A stretch of 64,000 nt of DNA from an uncultured Hyphomonadaceae bacterium (GTDB taxonomy: Bacteria; Pseudomonadota; Alphaproteobacteria; Caulobacterales; Hyphomonadaceae), in contig CAJXOF010000006.1 of the NCBI GenBank assembly GCA_913057945.1, positions 1-64,000 on the forward strand, read 5' to 3'. Below are positions 1 through 8,904 of the stretch, one piece after another. A program made the translations under genes and the position numbers. Position 1 is the first letter of the stretch; each line of letters begins with the position of its first letter. The notes under the pieces are model-generated. The model did not search any database. It was given only the letters and a program-made list of their open reading frames with translations, and was not told the origin of the DNA.

Positions 1-40
1 TACGGTCGGCGCCGGCGTGGTCTCGGCCATCAAGAAATAA
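1..40 (+). CDS. tuf: Elongation factor Tu, C-terminal end (partial)
   Basis: Only the last 12 codons are present. Reading from base 2 gives TVGAGVVSAIKK followed by TAA at 38-40. This is the conserved end of EF-Tu domain 3 (the ...GGRTVGAGVV signature). EF-Tu delivers aminoacyl-tRNA to the ribosome as a GTP complex. The position upstream of the S10 operon agrees with the usual fusA-tuf-rpsJ order, although a foreign-looking cassette now separates tuf from rpsJ. Confidence 0.85.
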   Translation, partial: TVGAGVVSAIKK

Positions 41-63
41 GCTTCGGGTACCCGAAGCAAATG

Positions 64-93
64 AAAAGGCCGCCCCAAAAGGGCGGCCTTTTT
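64..93 (+). terminator. Rho-independent terminator of tuf
   Basis: A perfect 12-nt inverted repeat (64-75 against 81-92) forms a GC-rich hairpin with a 5-nt loop and ends in a run of five T. It lies 24 nt after the tuf stop. Because the left arm begins with A residues, it could also stop transcripts coming from the minus-strand genes on its right. It isolates tuf from the cassette downstream. Confidence 0.85.
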
Positions 94-125
94 GAGTCTG
101 GGGTCCGGAAAGCCTGAGGCGGGGC

Positions 126-539
126 TCAGCCTTTGGAAAAGACCCAGTATTTGTTGATCAGGTAGTTGAGGGTAAAGGACACCCCGGCCCCGGCGGCGAA
201 ATAGGCCGAGGCGGCCAGCACGCCCGGCGTGTGGAGCCATTCGAGCAGGCCGATCACCCCGATCCGTGCGCAAAAGGCCGTGGCAAGAGAGGAGAGATTC
301 TTCACCAGCCGCTTGGTCGAAACCGCTGAAGCTTCGTGCCGGAACGTCCAGAATTCATGGATGAAATAGAACCCGATGCCCGTCACGATGAAGGCAATGG
401 CCGCGGACAGGGTCAGGCTGAGCCCCCCGCCAAACCGCAGCGTCATGGTCACGACAAAATCGACCCCGAGCGCGAGAATGGAGGCCAGGCCGTACCGTAC
501 AGCAGGCTTGCTCATCAGGGTTGCGAGGGGACTATCCAT
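126..539 (-). CDS. GtrA-family membrane protein (putative lipid-linked sugar flippase)
   Basis: This 137-residue protein has four predicted hydrophobic segments. It shows the family landmarks RYGLASILALGVDF near the N-terminus and NYLINKYWVF at the C-terminus, and its length is typical of GtrA. Known members (for example Shigella phage GtrA) are thought to flip a polyprenyl-phosphate-linked sugar across the inner membrane. It is the last gene of a three-gene minus-strand cassette, 5 nt after a large membrane protein and downstream of a GT2 glycosyltransferase, which matches the gtrB / gtr-type / gtrA toolkit. The specific sugar and acceptor cannot be told from sequence. Confidence 0.85.
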   Translation of the reverse strand: MDSPLATLMSKPAVRYGLASILALGVDFVVTMTLRFGGGLSLTLSAAIAFIVTGIGFYFIHEFWTFRHEASAVSTKRLVKNLSSLATAFCARIGVIGLLEWLHTPGVLAASAYFAAGAGVSFTLNYLINKYWVFSKG

Positions 540-544
540 GACCG

Positions 545-2149
545 CTATCGCCGCGACAGAGCGTGATCGCGAAGCTGGCTGATCGGCTGGTACAGGCCCA
601 CGAGACAGAGCGGGACAATCCAGATGAGGCGCGCCTGATAGCGGTCATGCACGCCGGACGCGACGCCGCAGACAAAGGCATTGGCCAGCAGGAGAAGACA
701 GATCGTCCAGGCCATGAGCAGGAAGCGATCCTGCCCGGCCAGGGCCGCTCCTGACGGCGAAACCCGATACCAGCTCCACGTCCCGAGGATGGCCATGAAG
801 CCGACCAGCGCGGCGAGGTCGGCTGTGTAGACCAGACCGTTCCAGGCAGTGTTGAAGACATTGGCTTCAGTGCAGCTGTCGGGGGATTGCACGCAGGGGC
901 GGAAGCCGGGCGTGTAGGCGAGGGCCTGCGGGCTGTCGCCGCGATAATTGTGCAGGATATGGACTGCGCCTTCATCTATTTCTTGTATCGACACGGCGAA
1001 GAATTGCGCAACCATATTCTCCAGAGACGCCCCGATTTGCTGAAGCGGATAGGCGGAGATGGAATCAAGGACAAACCGCCCCTGTTCTTCCAGCAGGGCG
1101 CGCTTCAGGTCGGCCGGGCTATCAATGAAACCGGGTGTGTCGGTTTGGCCGGCTCCCCAGATGAATTCATTGTGGTTTTCATAGTCGACGCCTGCAAACG
1201 CACAGAGCGCGTAGGCCTCCGGATCCCTGGCGCAGGCGGCCTCAAGATGCAGCTTTCCGGGGCCATCATCGATCACGCGGGCGATAAGGTAGGGCGGTGA
1301 CCGCAACGGCTCGCCGGTCAGCTTTTCGGCGGCAAACCCGTAGACCCACAGGGCCGTCATCGACAGGACCACCGCTCCGAGAAGGCAGGCGGGCGCAAGG
1401 CGGCGGACATGCTGGCGGCTCCAGGCCGGAATGAGGTAAGCCACCGACAGGGCCAGAAACACCAGGCCCAGTAACAGGATCGTCGTATGCATGAGGGCCG
1501 ACGCGCAGATCATGGCCGTCAGGGCCAGGGTCTCCACACGGCTCATGTCCTTCTGGAAGATGAGCAGGATCGCGCTGACCGACAGGAAGCCGGCATAGAT
1601 ATCCGGCATGGTGAGATTGGCGTGGAATCCGAGCGCGGTAAAAAAAGTCAGCCCCGCGATCACCCCGATGACAAGATATGGGCGCCGTTCTCCCAGGGTG
1701 AAATCGAGGAACCGGATGATCAGCCAGGCAGCAATGGCGGTCTGCATGAGGCAGAGCAGCCACATGGAAAGCTTTGCGGAGAGGAGATAGGCGATCAGGG
1801 CGTAGGCCGGAGACCTTCCCCCGGCGATGGTGGAGAAATACCCGTCACTGTCTGTCGCTTGCGGGGCGGTTCCTGCCTGATCCGGTGCGGACTCGCCAGC
1901 GGACGGCGGGCTTCCGGCTTGAGGTGACGGCAAGGAGTCCTCAGGCGCGCCGATCACACGCTCGGTGATGATTTCCCCGATCGAGAAATACTGATTGAAA
2001 TCCACGAAGTGAAACGGGCGGCCATTGAGGAGCGCCGGGATCATCATGATGATCGCGCAGACCAGCGCCAGGCCCAAGGTCAGCTGGAAACCCGTTTGGC
2101 TGAGTGCCGAAAGGGCAGGCAGGCGAAGCGTCTTCAAGTGCTGACTCAT
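545..2149 (-). CDS. Large polytopic membrane protein, possible GT-C type glycosyltransferase of the Gtr cassette
   Basis: The protein has 534 residues and about ten hydrophobic segments. After the first membrane segment comes a long soluble stretch with an acidic motif (FHFVDFNQYF) and a low-complexity Pro/Ser/Gly/Ala region at about residues 73-97. A second soluble region around 300-400 contains several cysteines. I recognise no family with certainty. Its size, topology and position between a GtrB-like GT2 enzyme and a GtrA-like flippase suggest the third, type-specific component of a Gtr system, which transfers the lipid-linked sugar to a surface glycan in the periplasm. The role is inferred from context. 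GGGGA precedes the ATG. Confidence 0.6.
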   Translation of the reverse strand: MSQHLKTLRLPALSALSQTGFQLTLGLALVCAIIMMIPALLNGRPFHFVDFNQYFSIGEIITERVIGAPEDSLPSPQAGSPPSAGESAPDQAGTAPQATDSDGYFSTIAGGRSPAYALIAYLLSAKLSMWLLCLMQTAIAAWLIIRFLDFTLGERRPYLVIGVIAGLTFFTALGFHANLTMPDIYAGFLSVSAILLIFQKDMSRVETLALTAMICASALMHTTILLLGLVFLALSVAYLIPAWSRQHVRRLAPACLLGAVVLSMTALWVYGFAAEKLTGEPLRSPPYLIARVIDDGPGKLHLEAACARDPEAYALCAFAGVDYENHNEFIWGAGQTDTPGFIDSPADLKRALLEEQGRFVLDSISAYPLQQIGASLENMVAQFFAVSIQEIDEGAVHILHNYRGDSPQALAYTPGFRPCVQSPDSCTEANVFNTAWNGLVYTADLAALVGFMAILGTWSWYRVSPSGAALAGQDRFLLMAWTICLLLLANAFVCGVASGVHDRYQARLIWIVPLCLVGLYQPISQLRDHALSRR

Positions 2150-2190
2150 GATTCCCCGCTAAACATGTCCGCTGGCTGGTTCGCTCGCGA

Positions 2191-3174
2191 TCAGGTGGTT
2201 TCGGGGCAGCCGGCCCGTAATGCCAGATAGGCAAGCCGGCGTTGCTCAATCCGCACCCGCGACAGGGTATCAAGAATAAGGCCTGCGGTGAAAGACAGTA
2301 TTGAAATACTGCCCAGCCCCATCGCGGCGATGAGGGTTGGAAAGCGTGGAACAAGCCCGGTCTGCATGTAGGTAATGAGAACCGGCACGGCGAGGATGGT
2401 CGCAAGCAAGGCGACCAGCGTGGCAAGCGCGCTGAAGAATTCCAATGGCTTTTCATCGCGTACCAGGCGCACGATCATGCGGAGGATGCGGAAGCCGTCG
2501 CGAAACGTATTGAGCTTGCTGACGGACCCGTCGGGACGGGCATAATAAGGTGTTTCGATTTCAGCGCAGGGCAGGCGCAGGCGGAGCGCGTGGACGGTCA
2601 GTTCGGTTTCAATCTCGAATCCGTCTGACAGGGCCGGGAAGCTTTTCACGAATCGCCGGCTCATGATCCGGTATCCCGAGAGCATGTCCTTGAAACGGTC
2701 CCCGAAGAACAGGCGCACGAGGCCAGTCAGCATCAGGTTTCCCAATTTGTGTCCCTGCCGGAAGGCGCCGTCGCCTTCATAATTGCGCGCGCCATTGATC
2801 ATGGCGAGGCGGCGCTCCCGCAGGGTCTCGACGAGATGGGGGGCGCTGGCGGCGTCATAGGTCCCGTCTCCATCGGCCATGACATAGATATCGGCTTCGA
2901 CATCGGAGAACAGGCGGCGGACCGCGTTTCCCTTGCCCTGATAGGATTCGAAGAGCACTTCGGCCCCGGCCTCCCGGGCCACATCAGATGTTTCGTCGCT
3001 GGAATTGTTATCGCAGACATAGATCGTCGCTTCCGCCAGGACCTGTTTGAAGCCGTGCACGACCTCGGCGATTGTCCTGGCTTCATTGTAGCAGGGCAGG
3101 ATGACCGCAATGCGCTCCCGAGTCGGGTCAGGACGGGGCCAGTCCGGGCTGGTGATATGGGAAACCTGGCTCAT
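2191..3174 (-). CDS. Family 2 glycosyltransferase (GtrB / dolichyl-phosphate-mannose-synthase-like)
   Basis: The protein has 327 residues. The GT-A fold begins with RIAVILPCYNEA (about 21-32). The nucleotide-binding region includes CDNNSSDET, and the metal-binding acidic motif is DGDGTYD (about 100-106). Two C-terminal transmembrane helices (about 240-305) anchor it, as in GtrB and polyprenyl-phosphate glycosyltransferases. It should move a sugar from a nucleotide donor to polyprenyl phosphate on the cytoplasmic face. It is first in the minus-strand cassette, 41 nt ahead of the large membrane protein. The ATG at 3174 has only a weak ribosome site. Confidence 0.88.
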   Translation of the reverse strand: MSQVSHITSPDWPRPDPTRERIAVILPCYNEARTIAEVVHGFKQVLAEATIYVCDNNSSDETSDVAREAGAEVLFESYQGKGNAVRRLFSDVEADIYVMADGDGTYDAASAPHLVETLRERRLAMINGARNYEGDGAFRQGHKLGNLMLTGLVRLFFGDRFKDMLSGYRIMSRRFVKSFPALSDGFEIETELTVHALRLRLPCAEIETPYYARPDGSVSKLNTFRDGFRILRMIVRLVRDEKPLEFFSALATLVALLATILAVPVLITYMQTGLVPRFPTLIAAMGLGSISILSFTAGLILDTLSRVRIEQRRLAYLALRAGCPETT

Positions 3175-3562
3175 GATCGCGCCTGTCTGTAAAACCCGAA
3201 CGCCCCGGATCGCGGATTGAAGGATTCATTCTGACCCTCGAAGAAGAATGACGCGTGAGCGCGTGTCCTGTCATGAGGGCCCCGTCTGAAGATGACCCCA
3301 GAATTCGAGAACCTAATTCAGAACAAGACCCCACACTCTTTCATGCACGCCTTAGGCTTTAATCCTTCGCGAGGGATGCTTAAACCACGTTTACTATAAT
3401 TATTTGATCGAAAGGCCCGTTTATCATTTGGTGCAGACAGACGGGGTCGGCCTGCTCAAAAACGAGGCGAAATTCACACCCTGGGGAAGGGGGAGGCGGT
3501 CTGGAACCCGCAGGCCGGATCCAGACTTATGCATTCCACCAAAGATTCCTCACATAGGATAG

Positions 3563-3591
3563 TTGACGGGCGCTCGCCGATCCCATAAACC
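3563..3591 (+). promoter_or_regulatory. Candidate sigma-70-type promoter of the S10 operon
   Basis: TTGACG at 3563-3568 is followed after 17 nt by TAAACC at 3586-3591. The -35 equals the alphaproteobacterial housekeeping consensus TTGACG, but the -10 is only a partial match. It lies about 135 nt before rpsJ. The S10 operon needs its own promoter here because tuf upstream is closed by a terminator. Confidence 0.5.
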
Positions 3592-3657
3592 CCCGACTTC
3601 GCCGGGATGGCAGCGCTTTATAGAGCGAACGCTCCCTCGAAACAGACAATTTAATCC

Positions 3658-3707
3658 CACGTAACGCCCTGGCGCACTTTTGCGCCACGTTGGGGCTAAC
3701 GTGTTTT
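3658..3707 (+). promoter_or_regulatory. Structured leader just upstream of rpsJ
   Basis: A perfect 7-bp hairpin (TGGCGCA 3670-3676, loop CTTT, TGCGCCA 3681-3687) sits inside an outer pairing CACGT (3658-3662) with ACGTG (3699-3703), which is followed by TTTT. The element ends 19 nt before the rpsJ start codon. In other bacteria S10 leaders mediate autoregulation by a ribosomal protein such as L4. Whether this structure does so is inference. Confidence 0.45.
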
Positions 3708-3725
3708 GTGCGGACGGACCGAACG

Positions 3726-4046
3726 ATGGAACGACAAAATATCCGGATCAGGCTCAAGGCCTTCGATCACCGCGCCCTCGACATGTCGGCGAAAGAGATT
3801 GTGAGCACGGCCAAGCGCACCGGCGCTGAGGTCAAAGGCCCGATCCCGCTGCCGACCCGTATCGAGCGCTTCACCGTGAACCGCTCGCCGCACATCGACA
3901 AGAAGTCGCGCGAGCAGTTTGAAATCCGGACCCATAAGCGGATCCTCGACATTGTTGACCCGACTCCGCAGACCGTGGACGCGCTGATGAAGCTCGACCT
4001 GTCGTCCGGCGTCGGCATCGAAATCAAACTTGAGGGAGGCCGCTAA
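3726..4046 (+). CDS. rpsJ: 30S ribosomal protein S10
   Basis: The protein has 106 residues. It carries the S10 core motifs [29 protein letters not shown] and [14 protein letters not shown]. The ATG at 3726 was chosen over an upstream in-frame start at 3690 because it begins exactly at the conserved N-terminus. Three extra C-terminal residues (GGR) make it slightly longer than most S10 proteins. S10 sits in the 30S head and also pairs with NusB in antitermination. It is the first gene of the ribosomal superoperon, and its stop overlaps the rplC start by 1 nt (TAATG). Confidence 0.97.
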   Translation: MERQNIRIRLKAFDHRALDMSAKEIVSTAKRTGAEVKGPIPLPTRIERFTVNRSPHIDKKSREQFEIRTHKRILDIVDPTPQTVDALMKLDLSSGVGIEIKLEGGR

Positions 4047-4810
4047 TGGCTCTGCCAGCACCCCGTTCTGGCGTGCTTGCCCGCAAGGTTGGCATGACAC
4101 GCGTATTCGACGAGACCGGCCGCCACGTGCCCGTCACCGTCCTGTCGCTTGATGGCTGCCAAGTTGTTGGCGTGCGCACCGAAGAAGAGCGCGCCGTGAA
4201 GACCAAGAAGGGTGGCGACGTCACCCGCACTGACGGCTACCAGGCTGTCATTCTCGGCATCGGCGAAAAGAAAGCCAAGCGCACGTCCAAGGCGCTGCGC
4301 GGCCAGTTCGCGAAAGCCGGCGTTGCGCCAAAGCGCAAGCTGCGCGAATTCCGCGTCTCTGGCGACCTGCCGGAAGTTGGCGCTGAGGTTCAGGCTGACC
4401 ATTTCGTTCCCGGCCAGAAGGTCGACATTGCCGGCATCACGATCGGTAAGGGTTTTGCCGGTGCGATGAAGCGCTGGAACTTCGGCGGCCTGCGCGCGAC
4501 GCACGGTGTGTCCATCTCTCACCGTTCGCACGGTTCGACGGGTATGAACCAGGATCCGGGCCGCGTGTTCAAGAACAAGAAAATGGCCGGTCATTACGGC
4601 GTTGAGCGTGTCACCACCCAGAACCTGGAAGTGGTCCGCACTGACGTTGAGCGCGGCCTTATCCTGGTCAAGGGCGCTGTGCCCGGCCATGACGGCAGCT
4701 ATGTCGAAGTCCGCGACGCGGTGAAGAAGGCCCTTCCGGCCGACGCACCAGCGGCTGGCTCCTTCAAGGCAGCAGGCGCGGCTGAAGCAACTCAAGAGGG
4801 TGCTGAATAA
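4046..4810 (+). CDS. rplC: 50S ribosomal protein L3
   Basis: The protein has 254 residues. It shows the L3 start region ([17 protein letters not shown]) and the core [13 protein letters not shown] with [23 protein letters not shown] near residues 145-190, the loop that reaches toward the peptidyl-transferase centre. An Ala/Glu-rich tail of about 30 residues extends beyond the E. coli length. It overlaps both rpsJ and rplD by single bases, so translation is probably coupled. Confidence 0.97.
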   Translation: MALPAPRSGVLARKVGMTRVFDETGRHVPVTVLSLDGCQVVGVRTEEERAVKTKKGGDVTRTDGYQAVILGIGEKKAKRTSKALRGQFAKAGVAPKRKLREFRVSGDLPEVGAEVQADHFVPGQKVDIAGITIGKGFAGAMKRWNFGGLRATHGVSISHRSHGSTGMNQDPGRVFKNKKMAGHYGVERVTTQNLEVVRTDVERGLILVKGAVPGHDGSYVEVRDAVKKALPADAPAAGSFKAAGAAEATQEGAE

Positions 4811-5451
4811 TGGAACTCGCAGTCAAAACCCTTGCCGGCAAAGCGGCTGGAAACATCACGCTCGACGATGCCATCTTCGGCATCGAAGACATCCGTGGTG
4901 ACATCCTGCAGCGCACGGTTCGCTGGCAGCTGGCCAAGCGCCAGGCTGGTACGCACAAGACCCAGACCCGCGGCGAAGTCAGCCGCACCACGAAGAAGTA
5001 CATCCGCCAGAAAGGTTCCGGCGGCGCGCGTCACGGTTCCCGTAATGCGCCGATCTTCGTCGGTGGTTCTGTCGCGCACGGACCAAAAGTCCGCAGCCAC
5101 GCTCACGACCTTCCTAAAAAGGTCCGCAAGATGGCCCTGGCGCACGCCCTGTCTTCCAAGGTGAAGGCCGATGCGGTCATCGTGCTGGACGAGGCGATCC
5201 TGTCGGCTCCGAAAACGAAAGAGCTGGTGGGTCAGTTCGCCGGGCTCGGCATCGAGAACGCCCTGATCATCTCCGGCACGTCCGTGGACGAGAATTTCGC
5301 CAAGGCGGCCCGCAACATCCCGAACGTCGACGTGCTCCCCGTCGCTGGCCTGAATGTCTATGACATCCTGCGCCGCAAGAAGCTCGTCATCACCAAGGAA
5401 GCGGCCGAAGGCATCAAGGCCCGTTTCGACGGCGCGAAGGAGGCTAACTAA
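4810..5451 (+). CDS. rplD: 50S ribosomal protein L4
   Basis: The protein has 213 residues and contains the extended-loop signature [21 protein letters not shown]4 binds 23S rRNA and lines the exit tunnel. In enterobacteria it also represses its own S10 operon through the leader, which makes the hairpin before rpsJ worth noting. Its ATG overlaps the rplC stop, and rplW follows after 2 nt. Confidence 0.97.
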   Translation: MELAVKTLAGKAAGNITLDDAIFGIEDIRGDILQRTVRWQLAKRQAGTHKTQTRGEVSRTTKKYIRQKGSGGARHGSRNAPIFVGGSVAHGPKVRSHAHDLPKKVRKMALAHALSSKVKADAVIVLDEAILSAPKTKELVGQFAGLGIENALIISGTSVDENFAKAARNIPNVDVLPVAGLNVYDILRRKKLVITKEAAEGIKARFDGAKEAN

Positions 5452-5453
5452 TC

Positions 5454-5753
5454 ATGGCCGACATCAAAGAACATCATTACGACGTCATCCGTCGCCCGCT
5501 GATCACCGAGAAATCCACTCTGGTGGCTGAAGACAACAAGATTGTCTTCGAAGTGGCGATCGACGCTGACAAGAAAGCGATCAAGGCCGCCGTCGAGGCG
5601 CTCTTCAAGGTCGAAGTAACCAAGGTCAACACTCTGGTCCAAAAGGGCAAGACGAAGCGTTTTCGTGGCTATGAAGGTCGTCGCAACGACATGAAAAAAG
5701 CCATCGTTACGCTCGCCGAGGGCCAGTCCGTCGACATCACGACGGGCCTCTAG
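5454..5753 (+). CDS. rplW: 50S ribosomal protein L23
   Basis: The protein has 99 residues, with the conserved N-terminal [13 protein letters not shown] and the RNA-binding [20 protein letters not shown]23 is at the tunnel exit and is the docking site for trigger factor and SRP. It lies in the usual place between rplD and rplB, with an 18-nt gap before rplB. Confidence 0.97.
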   Translation: MADIKEHHYDVIRRPLITEKSTLVAEDNKIVFEVAIDADKKAIKAAVEALFKVEVTKVNTLVQKGKTKRFRGYEGRRNDMKKAIVTLAEGQSVDITTGL

Positions 5754-5771
5754 GGGAGAAGGACGAGAAAC

Positions 5772-6602
5772 ATGGCACTTAAGACTTTCAACCCAACCTC
5801 CCCAGGACGCCGCCAGCTGGTGCTGGTGGACCGGTCTGACCTTCACAAGGGCAAGCCCGTCAAGGCGCTGACCGAAGGCCTGACCAAAAAGGGTGGACGC
5901 AACAACACGGGCCGTATCACGGCTCGCCGCATCGGTGGCGGCGCGAAGAAGCTGTACCGCAAGGTCGACTTCAAGCGTAACCGCTGGGACATGCCGGCAA
6001 CGGTTGAGCGCCTGGAATACGATCCGAACCGCACGGCCTTCATCGCGCTGATCAAGTACGAAGACGGCCAGCTGTCCTACATCATCGCGCCACAGCGCCT
6101 TGAAGTCGGCGACACGGTCGTTACGTCCAAGACGGCTGACATCAAGCCGGGCAACACGCTTCCGCTGAAAAGCATTCCGGTCGGTACGATCATTCACAAC
6201 ATCGAGCTGAAGCCCCAGAAGGGCGCGCAGATGGTTCGCTCCGCTGGCACCTATGCCCAGCTGGTCGGTCGTGATGGTGGCTATGCCCAGATCAAGCTGA
6301 CCTCCGGCGAACTTCGCATGGTGATGGACAGCTGCCTGGCAACTGTCGGCGCCGTGTCCAACCCGGACAATATGAACCAGGTTCTGTCCAAGGCAGGCCG
6401 CAAGCGTCACATGGGCAAGCGCCCGTCTGTCCGCGGTGTTGTCATGAACCCGGTCGACCACCCACACGGTGGTGGTGAAGGCAAGTCGTCCGGTGGACGT
6501 CACCCAGTGACGCCATGGGGTAAGAAAACACGCGGTCCCAAGACCCGTAAAAACAAGGCAACGGATCGTCTGATCATCCGTCGCCGTAACGCGAAACGCT
6601 AA
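5772..6602 (+). CDS. rplB: 50S ribosomal protein L2
   Basis: The protein has 276 residues. It contains the universal motif [16 protein letters not shown] near residues 220-235, with the histidine important for peptidyl transfer, and the N-terminal TPGRRQLV-like stretch. L2 is a core 23S rRNA binder needed for subunit association. A GGGGAGAAGGA ribosome site precedes the ATG. Confidence 0.97.
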   Translation: MALKTFNPTSPGRRQLVLVDRSDLHKGKPVKALTEGLTKKGGRNNTGRITARRIGGGAKKLYRKVDFKRNRWDMPATVERLEYDPNRTAFIALIKYEDGQLSYIIAPQRLEVGDTVVTSKTADIKPGNTLPLKSIPVGTIIHNIELKPQKGAQMVRSAGTYAQLVGRDGGYAQIKLTSGELRMVMDSCLATVGAVSNPDNMNQVLSKAGRKRHMGKRPSVRGVVMNPVDHPHGGGEGKSSGGRHPVTPWGKKTRGPKTRKNKATDRLIIRRRNAKR

Positions 6603-6617
6603 GAGGAGCCGCAAGAC

Positions 6618-6896
6618 ATGCCACGTTCTGTCTGGAAAGGCCCGTTCGTAGACGGCTATCTGCTGAAGAAAGCAGAAGAAGCGCGCGCCTCTGAGAAGCG
6701 CGTTGTGATCAAGACCTGGTCGCGCCGTTCAACGATCCTGCCTAACTTTGTCGGCCTGAATTTCCAGGTCCACAATGGCAACAAATTCATCCCGGTTTCC
6801 GTTTCTGAGGAAATGGTCGGTCACAAGTTCGGCGAGTTCGCGCCAACGCGGTCCTACTATGGCCACGGTGCGGACAAGAAAGCGAAGAGGAAGTAG
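6618..6896 (+). CDS. rpsS: 30S ribosomal protein S19
   Basis: The protein has 92 residues, beginning [15 protein letters not shown] and containing [14 protein letters not shown], both diagnostic for S19. S19 pairs with S13 in the 30S head near the A site. An AGAGGAG ribosome site precedes the ATG, and rplV begins 2 nt after the stop. Confidence 0.97.
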   Translation: MPRSVWKGPFVDGYLLKKAEEARASEKRVVIKTWSRRSTILPNFVGLNFQVHNGNKFIPVSVSEEMVGHKFGEFAPTRSYYGHGADKKAKRK

Positions 6897-6898
6897 TC

Positions 6899-7288
6899 AT
6901 GGCTAAAGCCAAGAATCCTCCGAAGCAGGCTTCGAATGAATCGCGCGCCGTCCTGCGCATGTACCGTTCCAGCCCGCAGAAGCTGAACCTTCTGGCTCAG
7001 CAGATCCGCGGTATGCCGGTCGAGCGTGCGCTGGCCCAGCTGCAGTTCTCGCCGAAGCGTCCTGCCCAGGATGTCCGCAAGCTGCTGCAAAGCGCCATCG
7101 CGAACGCCGAGAACAATCACGGCCTCGACATCGACAGCCTCGTCATTGCTGAGGCCCATGTCGGCAAGAACCTCGTGATGAAGCGTATTCGCGCCCGGGC
7201 TCGTGGCCGCGCTGCGCGCATCCAGAAGCCATTCTCGCAGATGACCATCATCCTGCGTGACACCTCAGTTGAAGCGGAGGCCGCATAA
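6899..7288 (+). CDS. rplV: 50S ribosomal protein L22
   Basis: The protein has 129 residues. It carries the L22 hallmarks [14 protein letters not shown] and, in the C-terminal hairpin, [20 protein letters not shown], which reaches into the exit tunnel where macrolides bind. The last base of its stop overlaps the first base of rpsC (TAATG). Confidence 0.97.
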   Translation: MAKAKNPPKQASNESRAVLRMYRSSPQKLNLLAQQIRGMPVERALAQLQFSPKRPAQDVRKLLQSAIANAENNHGLDIDSLVIAEAHVGKNLVMKRIRARARGRAARIQKPFSQMTIILRDTSVEAEAA

Positions 7289-8025
7289 TGGGTCAGAAAG
7301 TAAATCCGATCGGCCTGCGTCTGGGCATCAACCGGACGTCTGACAGCCGCTGGTATGCCGACACGGCCGACTTCGGTCGCCTGCTGCACGAAGACATCGC
7401 GATCCGCAAGGAAATCCGCAAGCGTCTGAAGCAAGCCGGCATCTCGAAGATCATCATCGAGCGTCCGCACAAGAAATGCCTCATCACGATCCACACGGCA
7501 CGTCCGGGTCTCGTGATCGGCAAGAAGGGCGGCGACATCGAAGCCCTTCGCAAAGTTCTGTCGAAGATGACGAACGACGAAGTCCGCGTGAACCTGGTCG
7601 AAATCCGCAAGCCGGAAATCGATGCCACGCTGATCGCCGACGACATCGCTCGCCAGCTTGAGCGCCGTGCCTCGTTCCGTCGCACCATGAAGCGGGCCAT
7701 CCAGTCCGCCATGCGCCTCGGCGCTGACGGTGTGAAGATCATGGTGTCCGGTCGTCTTGGCGGCGCAGAGATTGCGCGGACCGAGAAGTATGCAGAGGGC
7801 TCCGTGCCGCTGCACACGCTGCGCGCCGACATCGATTACGGCACTGCAGAAGCTGCCACCACTTACGGCATCATCGGGATCAAGGTCTGGGTCTACAAAG
7901 GCGAGATCATGGAGCACGACCCGATGGCTCAGGACAAGCGTCTGGAATCTTCCGGCCAGTCCCGTGCACGTGCCAATGCCAACCAGCGCGGACCGGCCAC
8001 CGGTGCGCAAGCCGCCGGAGCGTAA
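7288..8025 (+). CDS. rpsC: 30S ribosomal protein S3
   Basis: The protein has 245 residues. It has [13 protein letters not shown] at the start, a KH domain with [12 protein letters not shown] near residue 75, and the C-terminal [18 protein letters not shown]3 forms part of the mRNA entry tunnel and its helicase activity. A 20-residue Ala/Gly/Gln-rich tail follows the folded part. rplP begins after 3 nt. Confidence 0.97.
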   Translation: MGQKVNPIGLRLGINRTSDSRWYADTADFGRLLHEDIAIRKEIRKRLKQAGISKIIIERPHKKCLITIHTARPGLVIGKKGGDIEALRKVLSKMTNDEVRVNLVEIRKPEIDATLIADDIARQLERRASFRRTMKRAIQSAMRLGADGVKIMVSGRLGGAEIARTEKYAEGSVPLHTLRADIDYGTAEAATTYGIIGIKVWVYKGEIMEHDPMAQDKRLESSGQSRARANANQRGPATGAQAAGA

Positions 8026-8028
8026 GAG

Positions 8029-8445
8029 ATGCGTCAACCGAAGCGAACCAAATTCCGTAAGGCCTTCAAGGGCCAGATCCGGGGCAATGCCAAGGGCGGT
8101 TCATCGCTGGCATTCGGCGAGTTCGGCCTCAAGGCTCTCGAGCCGGAGCGGGTCACCGCGCGCCAGATCGAGGCAACCCGCCGGGCTGTCACGCGTCACA
8201 TGAAGCGTCAGGGCAAAGTGTGGATCCGTGTATTCCCGGACCTGCCTGTGTCTGCGAAGCCGATTGAAGTCCGGATGGGCAAGGGTAAAGGCTCTGTCGA
8301 CCGTTGGGTCGCCCGCGTCGCCCCTGGCCGCATCCTGTTCGAAATCGACGGCGTGTCTGAGGAAATCGCTCGCGAGGCTCTTCGCCTCGGCGCTGCGAAA
8401 CTTCCGATCAAGACGAAAGTCGTCAAGCGGATCGAGGGTATCTGA
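8029..8445 (+). CDS. rplP: 50S ribosomal protein L16
   Basis: The protein has 138 residues, beginning [15 protein letters not shown] and containing [22 protein letters not shown], the L16 core that contacts the A-site tRNA. It is an essential late-assembly protein of the 50S subunit. It lies between rpsC and rpmC as in nearly all bacteria. Confidence 0.97.
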   Translation: MRQPKRTKFRKAFKGQIRGNAKGGSSLAFGEFGLKALEPERVTARQIEATRRAVTRHMKRQGKVWIRVFPDLPVSAKPIEVRMGKGKGSVDRWVARVAPGRILFEIDGVSEEIAREALRLGAAKLPIKTKVVKRIEGI

Positions 8446-8447
8446 TC

Positions 8448-8648
8448 ATGAAAGCCCAGGATGTAAGAACCAAAAGCCTCGACCAGCTCAAGGATGAGCT
8501 CGTCAAGCTGAAGAAAGAGCAGTTCAACCTGCGTTTCCAGACGGCCACCGGCCAGCTGGAGAAAACGGCCCGAGTGAAGGAAGTCCGCCGCGATATTGCA
8601 CGCGTCAAGACGATCCTCCGCGAGAAAGCCGAAGCAGGTCAGGCGTAG
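8448..8648 (+). CDS. rpmC: 50S ribosomal protein L29
   Basis: The protein has 66 residues, is highly charged and helical, and contains the family motif [18 protein letters not shown]29 lies near the tunnel exit beside L23. It begins 2 nt after rplP, and rpsQ begins 10 nt later with an AGGAGAGA ribosome site. Confidence 0.95.
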   Translation: MKAQDVRTKSLDQLKDELVKLKKEQFNLRFQTATGQLEKTARVKEVRRDIARVKTILREKAEAGQA

Positions 8649-8658
8649 GAGAGAGATC

Positions 8659-8904
8659 ATGCCAAAGCGTATTATGGAAGGCGTCGTGGTCTCTGCCAAG
8701 CAGAACAAGACCGCAATCGTCCGCGTAGAGCGGACCTTCACCCACTCGGTGATGAAGAAGATTGTTCGCCGCTCGAAGAAGTATCACGCCCACGATGAAG
8801 CCAATGTGGCTGTCGAGGGTCAAATCGTAACGATCCAGGAGTGCGTTCCGCATTCCAAACTGAAACGCTGGGAACTTGTGACCGGCGGGGAAGGTGACGC
8901 ATGA
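8659..8904 (+). CDS. rpsQ: 30S ribosomal protein S17
   Basis: The protein has 81 residues. It is an OB-fold protein starting [12 protein letters not shown], with [13 protein letters not shown] and [15 protein letters not shown]. The ATG at 8659 was preferred to an upstream in-frame start at 8596 because it matches the family N-terminus and has AGGAGAG in front. S17 is a primary 16S rRNA binder. Its stop overlaps the rplN start (ATGA). Confidence 0.96.
   Translation: MPKRIMEGVVVSAKQNKTAIVRVERTFTHSVMKKIVRRSKKYHAHDEANVAVEGQIVTIQECVPHSKLKRWELVTGGEGDA

Larger units (their letters stand above)
3175..3725. other. Divergent intergenic region between the Gtr-like cassette and rpsJ
   Basis: There is no convincing gene in these 551 nt. 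An AT-rich patch around 3380-3410 contains TATAAT at 3395-3400 on the plus strand and is the likeliest place for cassette control. At 3380-3394 there is TTAA-N7-TTAC, close to the CtrA consensus TTAA-N7-TTAA, but a single near-match is weak. The right part carries a candidate rpsJ promoter (3563-3591) and a structured leader (3658-3707), both listed separately. Confidence 0.6.
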
